This document shows positions 33,409 to 41,114 of a stretch of 64,000 nt of DNA, piece after piece. Made by a program: the position numbers and the translations under genes. This DNA is from Pseudonocardia terrae (GTDB taxonomy: Bacteria; Actinomycetota; Actinomycetes; Mycobacteriales; Pseudonocardiaceae). The stretch is from positions 1-64,000 of the forward strand of contig NZ_JAJTTE010000041.1 of NCBI RefSeq assembly GCF_021343995.1, given 5' to 3'. The notes below the pieces were generated by a model. The model made no database searches, was not told the DNA's origin, and saw only the letters and a list, made by a program, of their open reading frames with translations. Each line of letters begins with the position of its first letter. Positions within the stretch are counted from its first letter, which is position 1.

Positions 33409-34068
33409 TCAGGCCGCCGTGACGGGGACGATCTTCATCCCGGCCGGGGTGACGGCGCGTTGCACGATGAGCAGGAGCCCGTCGACGGCGAAGGCGAGCA
33501 GGACCGCGATCACGGTGTAGGCGAGCAGCTGGGAGACGGGCAGGGTCGGGTTGGTGATGACCGAGCCCAGGGTGTGCGGGTAGCCCGCCGTGCCGGCCAG
33601 ATAGGCCGTCGCGATCACGAAGACCGTGCCGGTCCGGATCCCGGCCATGATCAACGGGACGGCGTGCGGCAGCTCGACCTGGGTGAGGATCTGCCAGCCG
33701 GTCATGCCCATCCCGCGCGCGGCCTCGACCGTGCCGGGCTCGACCTCGGCGACGCCGACGTAGGTGTTCGTGAGGATCAGGGGCAGCGCGAGGATGACCA
33801 GCGCGACCATGATGTTGATGAAACCCACGCCGTAGAGGCCGATCCCGATGGCGATGATCGCCAGGGTCGGCAGGGCGCGGAGCACGTTGGCCCCGTTCAC
33901 GGCGAGCAGCGCGAAGCGGCGGGTGTGGCCGATCGCCGCACCCAGTGGCACGGCGATGGCGATGGCGATGACCACCGAGACCAGCGACAGCACCAGCTGC
34001 CCGGCGATGTCGCCCAGGACCCGGGCGGGGTTGTCGGCGACGAACCGCCAGGCATCGACGAGGACCAT
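33409..34068 (-). CDS. osmoprotectant ABC transporter permease 1
   Basis: 219 residues with five to six membrane segments and the BPD_transp_1 EAA loop around EVEPGTVEAARGMGMTGWQILTQVELPHAVPLIMAGI. Together with the adjacent permease it forms the membrane channel of an OpuC/ProW-like importer. The ATG immediately precedes the previous gene's stop (stop and start adjacent), so it is tightly coupled. Confidence 0.92.
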   Translation of the reverse strand: MVLVDAWRFVADNPARVLGDIAGQLVLSLVSVVIAIAIAVPLGAAIGHTRRFALLAVNGANVLRALPTLAIIAIGIGLYGVGFINIMVALVILALPLILTNTYVGVAEVEPGTVEAARGMGMTGWQILTQVELPHAVPLIMAGIRTGTVFVIATAYLAGTAGYPHTLGSVITNPTLPVSQLLAYTVIAVLLAFAVDGLLLIVQRAVTPAGMKIVPVTAA

Positions 34069-34785
34069 CTACGCACCTCCCCGGCGGGCCCGCGCCCACG
34101 GCGTGACGAGCCTGGTGAGGCCGACGATGAGCGCGTCGGCCACCAGGGCGAGCAGGATCGCCAGCACGCCCGCCGAGATCAGCCCGGAGATGAACGTGTT
34201 GCCGATGTAGAAGAGGATCGACTGGCCCAGCCCGTAGGGCGCGATGTACGCCGCGAGCGTCGCCAGCGAGATCGTGGTGACCGTGACGACGCGTAGGCCG
34301 GCCATCACCGCGGGCAGGGCCAGCGGGAAGGTGATCCGCACGAGGATCTGCCCGGGGGTGAGGCCCATCCCCAGCGCTGCGGCCCGGACCTCCGGCGGCA
34401 CCGAGCGCAGGCCCGTGAGCGTGTTCCGGAACAGCAGCAACAGCGTGTAGCCGACCAGCGCGATCTCGATGGTGAACAGGCCGATGCCGGTCACCGGGAT
34501 CATCAGCAGGAAGAAGCCCAGCACCGGGATCGTGTAGAGGATCGTCGAGAACACGACGGCCGGCGTCTCGAAGCGCGGCAGCCGGTACGCGACCAGCGCC
34601 GCGGGCAGCGCGATGACCAGCCCGATCACGATCGCGATGGCGCTCACGTAGACGTGCTGGACGAGCTCGGCCGCGAACCGGTCCCAGTGGTCGGCGAACC
34701 AGTCCCAGCAGAACGTCTCGTTGGCCTTGCACCCGGAGGTGTTGCCGAAGTCCGGGATGACGGGGCCCTGCAACCGGAGGCTCAC
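34069..34785 (-). CDS. osmoprotectant ABC transporter permease 2
   Basis: 238 residues with about six membrane segments; the EAA loop is VPPEVRAAALGMGLTPGQILVRITFPLALPAVMAGL. Similar in type to the next permease, as in two-permease OpuB/OpuC systems. The GTG overlaps the ATPase stop by 4 bp. An N-terminal ~35-residue segment before the first membrane helix contains a pair of cysteines, unusual for this family. Confidence 0.92.
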   Translation of the reverse strand: MSLRLQGPVIPDFGNTSGCKANETFCWDWFADHWDRFAAELVQHVYVSAIAIVIGLVIALPAALVAYRLPRFETPAVVFSTILYTIPVLGFFLLMIPVTGIGLFTIEIALVGYTLLLLFRNTLTGLRSVPPEVRAAALGMGLTPGQILVRITFPLALPAVMAGLRVVTVTTISLATLAAYIAPYGLGQSILFYIGNTFISGLISAGVLAILLALVADALIVGLTRLVTPWARARRGGA

Positions 34786-35783
34786 GATCCGGCCGCCTCA
34801 CGGATCTCCGCCAGGGTGACGGCGCCGGCGGGTCGACCCTCCTTCGTCACCTCCAGGACCTCCGCGTTGGCGGCCAGCAGCACCGAGAGCCCGACGCGCA
34901 GGGACGTCCCCGCCGACACCGACGGCGCGCCCGGCGGCGCCTCGCGCCCGGGATCGGCGAGCTCGCCCACGCTGCGCAGGGAGAGCCGCTTGAGCCCGCG
35001 GTCGGCGCCCACGAAGTCCGCGACGAAGTCGTCGACCGGGTCGCCGAGCAGCTCGTCCGCGCTGCCGTACTGCGCGAGTCGTCCGCCGGGCCGCAGCACC
35101 GCGATCTTGTCGCCCATCTTGATGGCCTCGTCGATGTCGTGGGTGACGAAGATGACCGTCTTGCGGATCTCGTTCTCCAGGGACAGGAACTCGTCCTGGA
35201 TCTCGGCGCGGGTGATCGGGTCCAGGGCACCGAAGGGCTCGTCCATCAGCATCACCGGCGGGTCCGCGGCCAGGGCGCGGGCCAGGCCGATGCGCTGCTG
35301 CTGGCCGCCGGAGAGCTGGGCGGGGTAGCGCTTCGCGTAGCTGCGGTCGAGGCGGACCAGGTCGAGCAGCCGGCCGGTCCGCTCCGCGATCCGCTCCTTG
35401 TCCCAGCCGAGCAGCCGGGGGATCGTGCCGATGTTCGCGCCGATGGTCATGTGCGGGAACAACCCGACCTGCTGGATGACGTAGCCGATGTCGCGGCGCA
35501 GGGTGGTCACGTCGTAGGTCAGGACGCTGCGGCCACCGATCAGGATGTCCCCGGAGGTCGGCTCGATCAGGCGGTTGACCAGTTTCATCGCCGTGGTCTT
35601 GCCGCCGCCGGACGGCCCGACCAGGCAGCAGGTCTCGCCGGGCGGCACGGTGAGGGACAGGTCGTCGATCGCGGGGGCGTCCTGTCCCGGGTACCGCTTG
35701 GTCACGTGGCGGAACTCGATCGCGAGCGCCTCGCCCCGGTGCGAGGCGCCGACGGGCCCCTCCTGCGTGGCCGGATCGGTCAT
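34782..35783 (-). CDS. osmoprotectant ABC transporter ATP-binding protein
   Basis: 333 residues, ProV/OpuCA type: Walker A GPSGGGKTT, Q-loop, signature LSGGQQQRIGLARAL, Walker B VMLMDEPFGALD and H-loop THDIDEA, then a C-terminal segment of ~90 residues like a shortened CBS/regulatory region. The ATG at 35783 is chosen over the GTG at 35792 because GGAGGTG lies 6 nt upstream. It heads the operon; a minus-strand TAGGGT at 35888-35893 could be its -10, giving a ~100-nt leader. Confidence 0.92.
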   Translation of the reverse strand: MTDPATQEGPVGASHRGEALAIEFRHVTKRYPGQDAPAIDDLSLTVPPGETCCLVGPSGGGKTTAMKLVNRLIEPTSGDILIGGRSVLTYDVTTLRRDIGYVIQQVGLFPHMTIGANIGTIPRLLGWDKERIAERTGRLLDLVRLDRSYAKRYPAQLSGGQQQRIGLARALAADPPVMLMDEPFGALDPITRAEIQDEFLSLENEIRKTVIFVTHDIDEAIKMGDKIAVLRPGGRLAQYGSADELLGDPVDDFVADFVGADRGLKRLSLRSVGELADPGREAPPGAPSVSAGTSLRVGLSVLLAANAEVLEVTKEGRPAGAVTLAEIREAAGS

Positions 35784-35887
35784 CCGTCGCACCTCCGTGC
35801 CTCGTCGCGTCGGCGACGCGCGCCCGGGTGGGCGGGAGGTAGCCGCGGTGACGGAGCCACCGGTACACGCGTCGTGATGCGCAACGC

Positions 35888-35893
35888 ACCCTA
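35888..35893 (-). promoter_or_regulatory. possible -10 box of the osmoprotectant operon
   Basis: TAGGGT on the minus strand about 100 nt before the ATPase start. The 224-nt gap holding it (35784-36007) shows no other clear structure. Confidence 0.35.
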
Positions 35894-36007
35894 GCCACGA
35901 CGGGGTGACCCGGCAGGGTTGCGAAATGTGATCGTGATCCAGGCGCCGGGAGTATCCGAAAAGCCGGGAATGCGAACTACTTTCGCTGATGAGCTATTCG
36001 TGCCGGT

Positions 36008-37153
36008 TCAGCGGGGGCGACGTAGGAGCCGGGTCCGCGGTGGGCCGCCGTAGGTCAGCCTGCGCAGCAGGACCTCGGCGGGCCCGCGGCCCCCGGCCCG
36101 CTCCAGCAGCGTCGCGGCGAGCACCGACGCGATCCAGGTCGCGACGGCGAGCAGCGCCGCGCCGGGCACCCCGATCCGCGCCCCCAGGCCCAGGGTCCAG
36201 GCCGGGAGCAGCGCACAGAACACCATGGACTGGGCGAGGTAGAAGGTCAGGGACCGGCGGCCCGTCGCGACCAGGGCGCCCCTCACGGGGCCGGCCGCGC
36301 GGGTGGCGAGCAGGCCGAACAGCGCGGCATACCCGATCCCGCCGGCGAGCCCGCCGACCGAGTGCAGCACGCCGAGCAGGGCGGACGGGCCGACGGACGG
36401 CCGCCACCAGCCCGCGGCGGCGACCGCGAGCGGGAGCCCGGCGACCACCGCGACGACCAGCCCGCCCGTGGCCACCCGGACGAGCAGCCGGCGATGCCGC
36501 TCCGGCTCGTCGAGCAGCCCGCGCCGCGCGGCCAGGGCGCCGACGGCCAGCATCCCGGCGGTGAACAGGGCCGACGAGATCGTGCCGGCGAGCCATTCGC
36601 CGACGTGCAGGCGCACCGCCGTGCCGACGCCGGACGTCGCGACCGATGGCACGGTGAGCGCGCCCGTCCGCAGGCCCGTGCCGGCGCCGAGCAGGATCGT
36701 GATCGCCGCCCCGACGGCCGCGAGCGTCCGCAGCGTGACCTCGGCGCCGCGGACCAGGAACCTGGCCAGCAGGACCAACAGCAGCCCGTACGCGCCGACG
36801 ATGTCGCCCGGGAACAGCAGGATCCCGTGCGCGGCCCCGAACGCGACCATCCACGCGCCCCGGCGGCGCAGCAGGCGGATCGCCGCCGCCTCGTCCCACC
36901 GCCGGGCCAGCTGCACCGCCCCGTACCCGACGAGCAGCGCGAACAGCGGGTAGGCGCGCCCGTCGACCAGCAGCATCTGCAGGAACGTGATCACCCCGCC
37001 CACCGCGCCCGGATCGTCCGGGTACCCGCGCACGCCGGGTGCGGCCGACAGGAAGAGGTGCACGTTGGCCAGCGCGATCAGCAGCAGCATCGCGCCCCGC
37101 GCCAGGTCGGGGGCGACCGCCCGGGCGGAGAGGGGCAGGGGAGCGGTCGTCAC
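36008..37153 (-). CDS. DUF418 family membrane protein
   Basis: 381 residues with roughly nine to ten hydrophobic helices; the family pattern is ARGAMLLLIALANVHLFL at the start and RRSLTFYLAQSMVFCALLPAW in the C-terminal DUF418 part. Relatives are acyltransferase-3-like membrane proteins of unknown function. The GTG follows GATGAT by 6 nt. It is single, divergent from mdh and followed by the osmoprotectant operon on the same strand. Confidence 0.85.
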   Translation of the reverse strand: MTTAPLPLSARAVAPDLARGAMLLLIALANVHLFLSAAPGVRGYPDDPGAVGGVITFLQMLLVDGRAYPLFALLVGYGAVQLARRWDEAAAIRLLRRRGAWMVAFGAAHGILLFPGDIVGAYGLLLVLLARFLVRGAEVTLRTLAAVGAAITILLGAGTGLRTGALTVPSVATSGVGTAVRLHVGEWLAGTISSALFTAGMLAVGALAARRGLLDEPERHRRLLVRVATGGLVVAVVAGLPLAVAAAGWWRPSVGPSALLGVLHSVGGLAGGIGYAALFGLLATRAAGPVRGALVATGRRSLTFYLAQSMVFCALLPAWTLGLGARIGVPGAALLAVATWIASVLAATLLERAGGRGPAEVLLRRLTYGGPPRTRLLRRPR

Positions 37154-37292
37154 GCCCGAATCATCCCGTGGCGTCCGGTCCGGCGGTCATCGGGGCGCCC
37201 GGCGGGCCGATCCGTCCGGACGGGTCGGACGTCACACCGGGACCGCCGCCACCAGGGTGATCCCCGTCGCGGCGCACCCGCGGAGGGAGGGC

Positions 37293-37298
37293 TAGCCT
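37293..37298 (+). promoter_or_regulatory. -10 box of leaderless mdh promoter
   Basis: TAGCCT ends 6 nt before the mdh GTG. Confidence 0.5.
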
Positions 37299-37304
37299 CA
37301 CGGC

Positions 37305-38288
37305 GTGTCCACTCCTGTCACCGTCACTGTCACCGGAGCCGCTGGCCAGATCGGTTACGCGCTGCTCTTCCGGATCGCCTCCGGGCAGCTCCTGGGGTCC
37401 GACACCCCGGTCAAGCTGAACCTGCTGGAGATCCCGCAGGCCGTCAAGGCTGCCGAGGGCACCGCCATGGAGCTGAGCGACGGCGCGTTCCCGCTGCTGG
37501 CCGGCGTCGACATCTTCGACGACGCCACCAAGGCCTTCGACGGGACGAACGTCGCCCTGCTCGTCGGCGCCCGCCCCCGCACGAAGGGCATGGAGCGCGG
37601 CGACCTGCTCGAAGCCAACGGCGGGATCTTCGCCCCGCAGGGCAAGGCGATCAACGCCGGCGCGGCCGACGACATCAAGGTCCTGGTCGTCGGCAACCCG
37701 GCGAACACCAACGCCCTCATCGCGCAGAGCGCGGCGCCGGACGTCCCGGCCGAGCGCTTCACCGCGATGACCCGCCTGGACCACAACCGCGCCCTCGCGC
37801 AGCTCTCGCAGAAGCTGGGCGTGCCGGTGTCCGAGATCACGAAGATGACGATCTGGGGCAACCACTCCGCCACCCAGTACCCGGACCTGTACCACGCCGA
37901 GGTCGGCGGCAAGATCGCCGCCGAGCAGGTCGAGGAGTCCTGGCTGAAGGACGAGTTCATCCCGACCGTCGCCAAGCGCGGCGCGGCGATCATCGAGGCC
38001 CGCGGCGCGTCCTCCGCCGCCTCGGCCGCCTCCGCGGCGATCGACCACGTCCACACCTGGGTCAACGGCACCGCCGAGGGCGACTGGACCTCCATGGCCG
38101 TCCCGTCCGACGGGTCGTACGGCGTGGCCGAGGGCATCATCTCCTCCTTCCCGGTCACCACGAAGAACGGGAAGTACGAGATCGTGCAGGGCCTGGAGAT
38201 CAACGAGTTCTCCCGCGAGAAGATCGACGCCTCCGTGGCCGAGCTGGTCGAGGAGCGCGAGGCCGTGAAGGGCCTCGGCCTGATCTGA
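37305..38288 (+). CDS. mdh: malate dehydrogenase (NAD)
   Basis: TCA-cycle oxidation of malate to oxaloacetate. 327 residues of the cytosolic-type MDH group: VTGAAGQIGYALLFRIASG (NAD fold), VLLVGARPRTKGMERGDLL, GNPANTNALIAQ, MTRLDHNRALAQL and the catalytic His in IWGNHSATQYPD. Stands alone with its own leaderless-type promoter and a downstream inverted repeat. Confidence 0.96.
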   Translation: MSTPVTVTVTGAAGQIGYALLFRIASGQLLGSDTPVKLNLLEIPQAVKAAEGTAMELSDGAFPLLAGVDIFDDATKAFDGTNVALLVGARPRTKGMERGDLLEANGGIFAPQGKAINAGAADDIKVLVVGNPANTNALIAQSAAPDVPAERFTAMTRLDHNRALAQLSQKLGVPVSEITKMTIWGNHSATQYPDLYHAEVGGKIAAEQVEESWLKDEFIPTVAKRGAAIIEARGASSAASAASAAIDHVHTWVNGTAEGDWTSMAVPSDGSYGVAEGIISSFPVTTKNGKYEIVQGLEINEFSREKIDASVAELVEEREAVKGLGLI

Positions 38289-38292
38289 CCCG

Positions 38293-38361
38293 CTGCACTA
38301 TGGAACCATAATGCGCTCTGAGCAGGGCTTTCAGCGCTTTATGGTCCCATAGTGCGTTCAG
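38293..38361. terminator. inverted repeat between mdh and treZ, related to the dispersed repeat
   Basis: The left arm GCACTATGGAACCATAATG continuing into CGCTCTG pairs with a right arm whose complement is GCACTATGGGACCATAAAG continuing into CGCTG, about 24 bp with few mismatches and a short loop. It sits between convergent genes and may terminate both. Its CCATAATGCGCTCTGA part matches the units at 11938-12031. Confidence 0.6.
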
Positions 38362-38367
38362 GGGCGG

Positions 38368-40110
38368 TCAGTCCTCGAGGACCGCGATCGCGAAGGACTC
38401 CCCGGGCAGCGTGATGTCCGACTGCTCGCTCGCCGTCGGTTCGCTGGCCAGCAGGATGCGGGTGATGGTGGCGCCGAGGTCGAGCGCGACCTCCTCCGCC
38501 CCGAGGTTGACCAGCACCCTCAGCCGGCCGCGGTGGATGACCAGCGTGCGGGCCTCGGGGTGGACGTCGACGGCCACCTCGTCGAGCCACGGGTCGGAGA
38601 GCTCCGGCCACGCCTTGCGCAGGGCGATGAGCTCCTTGTGCATCGCGAGCAGGGTCGCGTGCGGCTCCTGCTCCTGCTCGGTCCAGTCCAGCTTCGAGTC
38701 GAGGAAGGTGCTCTCGGCGTTGGGGTCGGGGACCTCGACGTCGCCCCAGCCGTGCTCGGCGAACTCCGCGGTGCGGCCCTTGCGGACGGCCTCGCGCAGC
38801 CCCTCGTCCGGGAAGTAGGAGAAGAACTGCCACGGGGTGCGGGCGCCCCACTCCTCGCCCATGAACAGCATCGGCGTGAACGGCGAGGTGAACAGGATCG
38901 CCGCGCCGCAGGCCAGGATGCCGGGGGAGAGCAGCTGGGTGAGCCGGTCGCCGGTGGCCCGGTTGCCGATCTGGTCGTGGTTCTGCAGGTAGGTCACGAA
39001 GCGGTGGCCCGGGATCCGGGCGGTGTCGACGGGGGCCCCGTGCGTCCGCCTGCGGAAGCTCGACCAGGTGCCCTCGTGCAGGAACCCACGGGTCAGCACG
39101 TGGGCCAGTCCCGCGAGGTCGGCCTCGGCGAAGTCGGCGTAGTAGCCCTGGACCTCGCCGGTGAGCACGCTGTGCAGGCAGTGGTGGATGTCGTCCGTCC
39201 ACTGCGCCGTCATCCCGAGCCCGCCGCCCTCGCGCGCCGTGATCATCCTCGGGTCGTTGAGGTCCGACTCCGCGATCAGCGACAGCGGCCGCCCGACGTG
39301 CGCCTCGAGGGCGGCGACCTCCACCGCCAGCTGCTCGAGGACGTGCTGCGCGCGGGTGTCGCGCAGGGCGTGCACGGCGTCGATGCGCAGCCCGTCGACG
39401 TGGAAGTCCCGCAGCCACATCAGCGCGTTGTCGATGGCGTACCGGCGCACCTCGTCCGACCACGGGCCGTCGAGGTTGAGCGAGGGGCCCCAGATGTTGG
39501 AGCCGGCGAAGTACGGGCCGAACCGGTCGAGGTAGGCGCCCGAGGGGCCGAGGTGGTTGTAGACGACGTCGAGGACCACCCCGAGCCCACGGGCGTGCGC
39601 GGCGTCGACCAACCGTTTGAACCCGTCCGGGCCGCCGTAGTTCTCGGTGACGGCGTACCAGCCGACGCCGTCGTAGCCCCAGTTCCGGGGCCCGTCCACG
39701 GCGTTGACGGGTAGCACCTCGACAATGTCGACGCCCAGCGCGACCAGGTGGTCGAGCTTCTCGATCGCCGAGTCGAAGGTGCCCTCGTCGGTGAAGGTGC
39801 CGATGTGGCACTCGTAGAGCACGCTGCCGGCCAGCGTGCGTCCGGTCCACGCCTGGTCGGTCCACCAGAAGGACGCCTGGTCGTAGCGGCGCGACGCCGA
39901 GTGGACCCCGTTGGGCTGCCACGTCGACCGCGGATCGGGCAGGGGGGTGGGGTCGTCGCCGACCAGGAAGGCGTAGGCCGAGCCCGGGCCGTTGTCCTCG
40001 ATGTCGGCGCGCCACCAGCCGCCCGGTTCCCGCCGCATCGCGTACGTCTCGCCGTCCACCAGGACCCGGACCCTGTCCTTCTCCGGCGCCCACACCGCGT
40101 ACTCAGCCAC
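38368..40110 (-). CDS. treZ: malto-oligosyltrehalose trehalohydrolase
   Basis: Releases trehalose from the maltooligosyl-trehalose made by TreY. 580 residues: N-terminal CBM48-like beta domain (1-100), GH13 barrel with LRIDAVHALRD (nucleophile Asp), SLIAESDLND (acid Glu) and YLQNHDQIGNR, then a C-terminal beta domain. The GTG at 40110 follows CAGGAT by 6 nt, so it has its own promoter, separated from treY by a marR gene and a hairpin. Confidence 0.94.
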   Translation of the reverse strand: MAEYAVWAPEKDRVRVLVDGETYAMRREPGGWWRADIEDNGPGSAYAFLVGDDPTPLPDPRSTWQPNGVHSASRRYDQASFWWTDQAWTGRTLAGSVLYECHIGTFTDEGTFDSAIEKLDHLVALGVDIVEVLPVNAVDGPRNWGYDGVGWYAVTENYGGPDGFKRLVDAAHARGLGVVLDVVYNHLGPSGAYLDRFGPYFAGSNIWGPSLNLDGPWSDEVRRYAIDNALMWLRDFHVDGLRIDAVHALRDTRAQHVLEQLAVEVAALEAHVGRPLSLIAESDLNDPRMITAREGGGLGMTAQWTDDIHHCLHSVLTGEVQGYYADFAEADLAGLAHVLTRGFLHEGTWSSFRRRTHGAPVDTARIPGHRFVTYLQNHDQIGNRATGDRLTQLLSPGILACGAAILFTSPFTPMLFMGEEWGARTPWQFFSYFPDEGLREAVRKGRTAEFAEHGWGDVEVPDPNAESTFLDSKLDWTEQEQEPHATLLAMHKELIALRKAWPELSDPWLDEVAVDVHPEARTLVIHRGRLRVLVNLGAEEVALDLGATITRILLASEPTASEQSDITLPGESFAIAVLED

Positions 40111-40459
40111 GGGGGAATCCTGCCCAACGGACGCCCGATGCGCCCGCCCGGGCCACGTGACACGCGGCGCAGGGGCGTGCGGGAGGCACCTGCTCGGGTG
40201 CGGCCGGTTCCCGCCGCCACCGCACGGCGGGACCCGGGGGTCGGGATCGCCGGCCGGCCGGGGGGCACGGAGTCGGCCGGCGATCCCGGCAACGGAGGTT
40301 CCGGTGGGATGGGGGATCGGACCCGGACCTTGTGTTGCCCGGTCGAGGGTAGGAACGGCACGGCAGGCCGGAATCGGCCGTTCAGCCGCACTTTTGCGCA
40401 GAATATCCCCGTGTCGAGAAGTACGTCTGCCGAACCATTTCCGCCGGTTCGTCCCGCGA
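40111..40459. other. 349-nt gap between treZ and marR
   Basis: No convincing gene. It contains the treZ -10 region near treZ, a perfect 14-bp hairpin at 40243-40287 and a relatively AT-richer patch near 40385-40445. No open frame here has third-position GC bias. Confidence 0.6.
40243..40287. terminator. strong hairpin downstream of marR
   Basis: A perfect 14-bp stem, GGGATCGCCGGCCG (40243-40256) with its complement at 40274-40287, and a 17-nt loop. It lies 170 nt past the marR stop and 130 nt before the treZ start, so it could terminate marR or form an upstream RNA structure. Confidence 0.65.
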
Positions 40460-40927
40460 TCACCGGCGGCCGGATTCCTCCAGGTCGGCGGCGATGGCGT
40501 GGGTGTCGCGGGCGCGCTCGTCGAGTCGCCGCGACAGGTGTTCGAGAATACGGCCCAGCTCCGCGGTGGTGGCCGGATCGGCGTCGCCGATCCCGGTCAC
40601 CACGTCGCGGTCGAAAAGGGCGAACAATCGCCCGGCCAGGTCGCGGCCCTGGTCGGTCAGGTCCACGAGCACGCTGCGCCGGTCACGCGGGTTCGAGCGG
40701 CGGACGACGTGCCCGGCCAGCTCGAGGCGGTCCAGCTGGGCGGTCACGCTCGCCGGCGTGACGCCCACGCGGCGGGCCAGCGCCGACGGCGTCCTCGGAC
40801 CCGCGTGCAGCAGGTGCACCAGGATCGTGGTCTCCGGGACGCCCAGGCCCACGAGCCGGGCCACGGTGTGGCGGTAGGCGTCCGAGGCGGCCAGGACGTT
40901 CTTCAGTCGTACTGCGATCTCACTCAC
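40460..40927 (-). CDS. MarR-family transcriptional regulator
   Basis: 155 residues with the winged helix at about 30-95 (LVHLLHAGPRTPSALARRVGVTPASVTAQLDRLELAGHVVRRSNPRDRRSVLVDLT). The GTG at 40927 is chosen because AAGGAG lies 4 nt upstream; an in-frame GTG at 40942 would add five residues. It sits on the same strand between treY and treZ, an unusual place, and could respond to a small phenolic or sugar ligand and control treZ. The role is unproven. Confidence 0.88.
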   Translation of the reverse strand: MSEIAVRLKNVLAASDAYRHTVARLVGLGVPETTILVHLLHAGPRTPSALARRVGVTPASVTAQLDRLELAGHVVRRSNPRDRRSVLVDLTDQGRDLAGRLFALFDRDVVTGIGDADPATTAELGRILEHLSRRLDERARDTHAIAADLEESGRR

Positions 40928-40959
40928 CGAACTCCTTGTCACCCGTTGTCGCTCGTCCT

Positions 40960-41012
40960 CGAGTCGATCTTTACTTCGATCGCCGAGATATCAGGTGGTC
41001 AACGTAAAGACC
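40960..41012. promoter_or_regulatory. possible MarR operator/promoter region
   Basis: The AT-rich segment before marR contains a CGATC-N8-GATCG inverted repeat and, on the minus strand, CTTTAC ... GTAAAG arms plus TTGACC. This is a plausible autoregulatory site but only by position and symmetry. Confidence 0.3.
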
Positions 41013-41078
41013 GGGGGCGGAGTTCCGGGGCGTGAGCTGCGTCATGTGCATCGGGGTGCGGTGCACGAGACGCCTGGC

Positions 41079-41108
41079 CTCGGCCGGTCCGGGATCGGGC
41101 CGGCCGAG
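41079..41108 (-). terminator. hairpin after treY
   Basis: A 9-bp perfect stem, CTCGGCCGG (41079-41087) with CCGGCCGAG (41100-41108), begins 7 nt past the treY stop on the minus strand. Confidence 0.55.
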
Positions 41109-41114
41109 CGCCCA

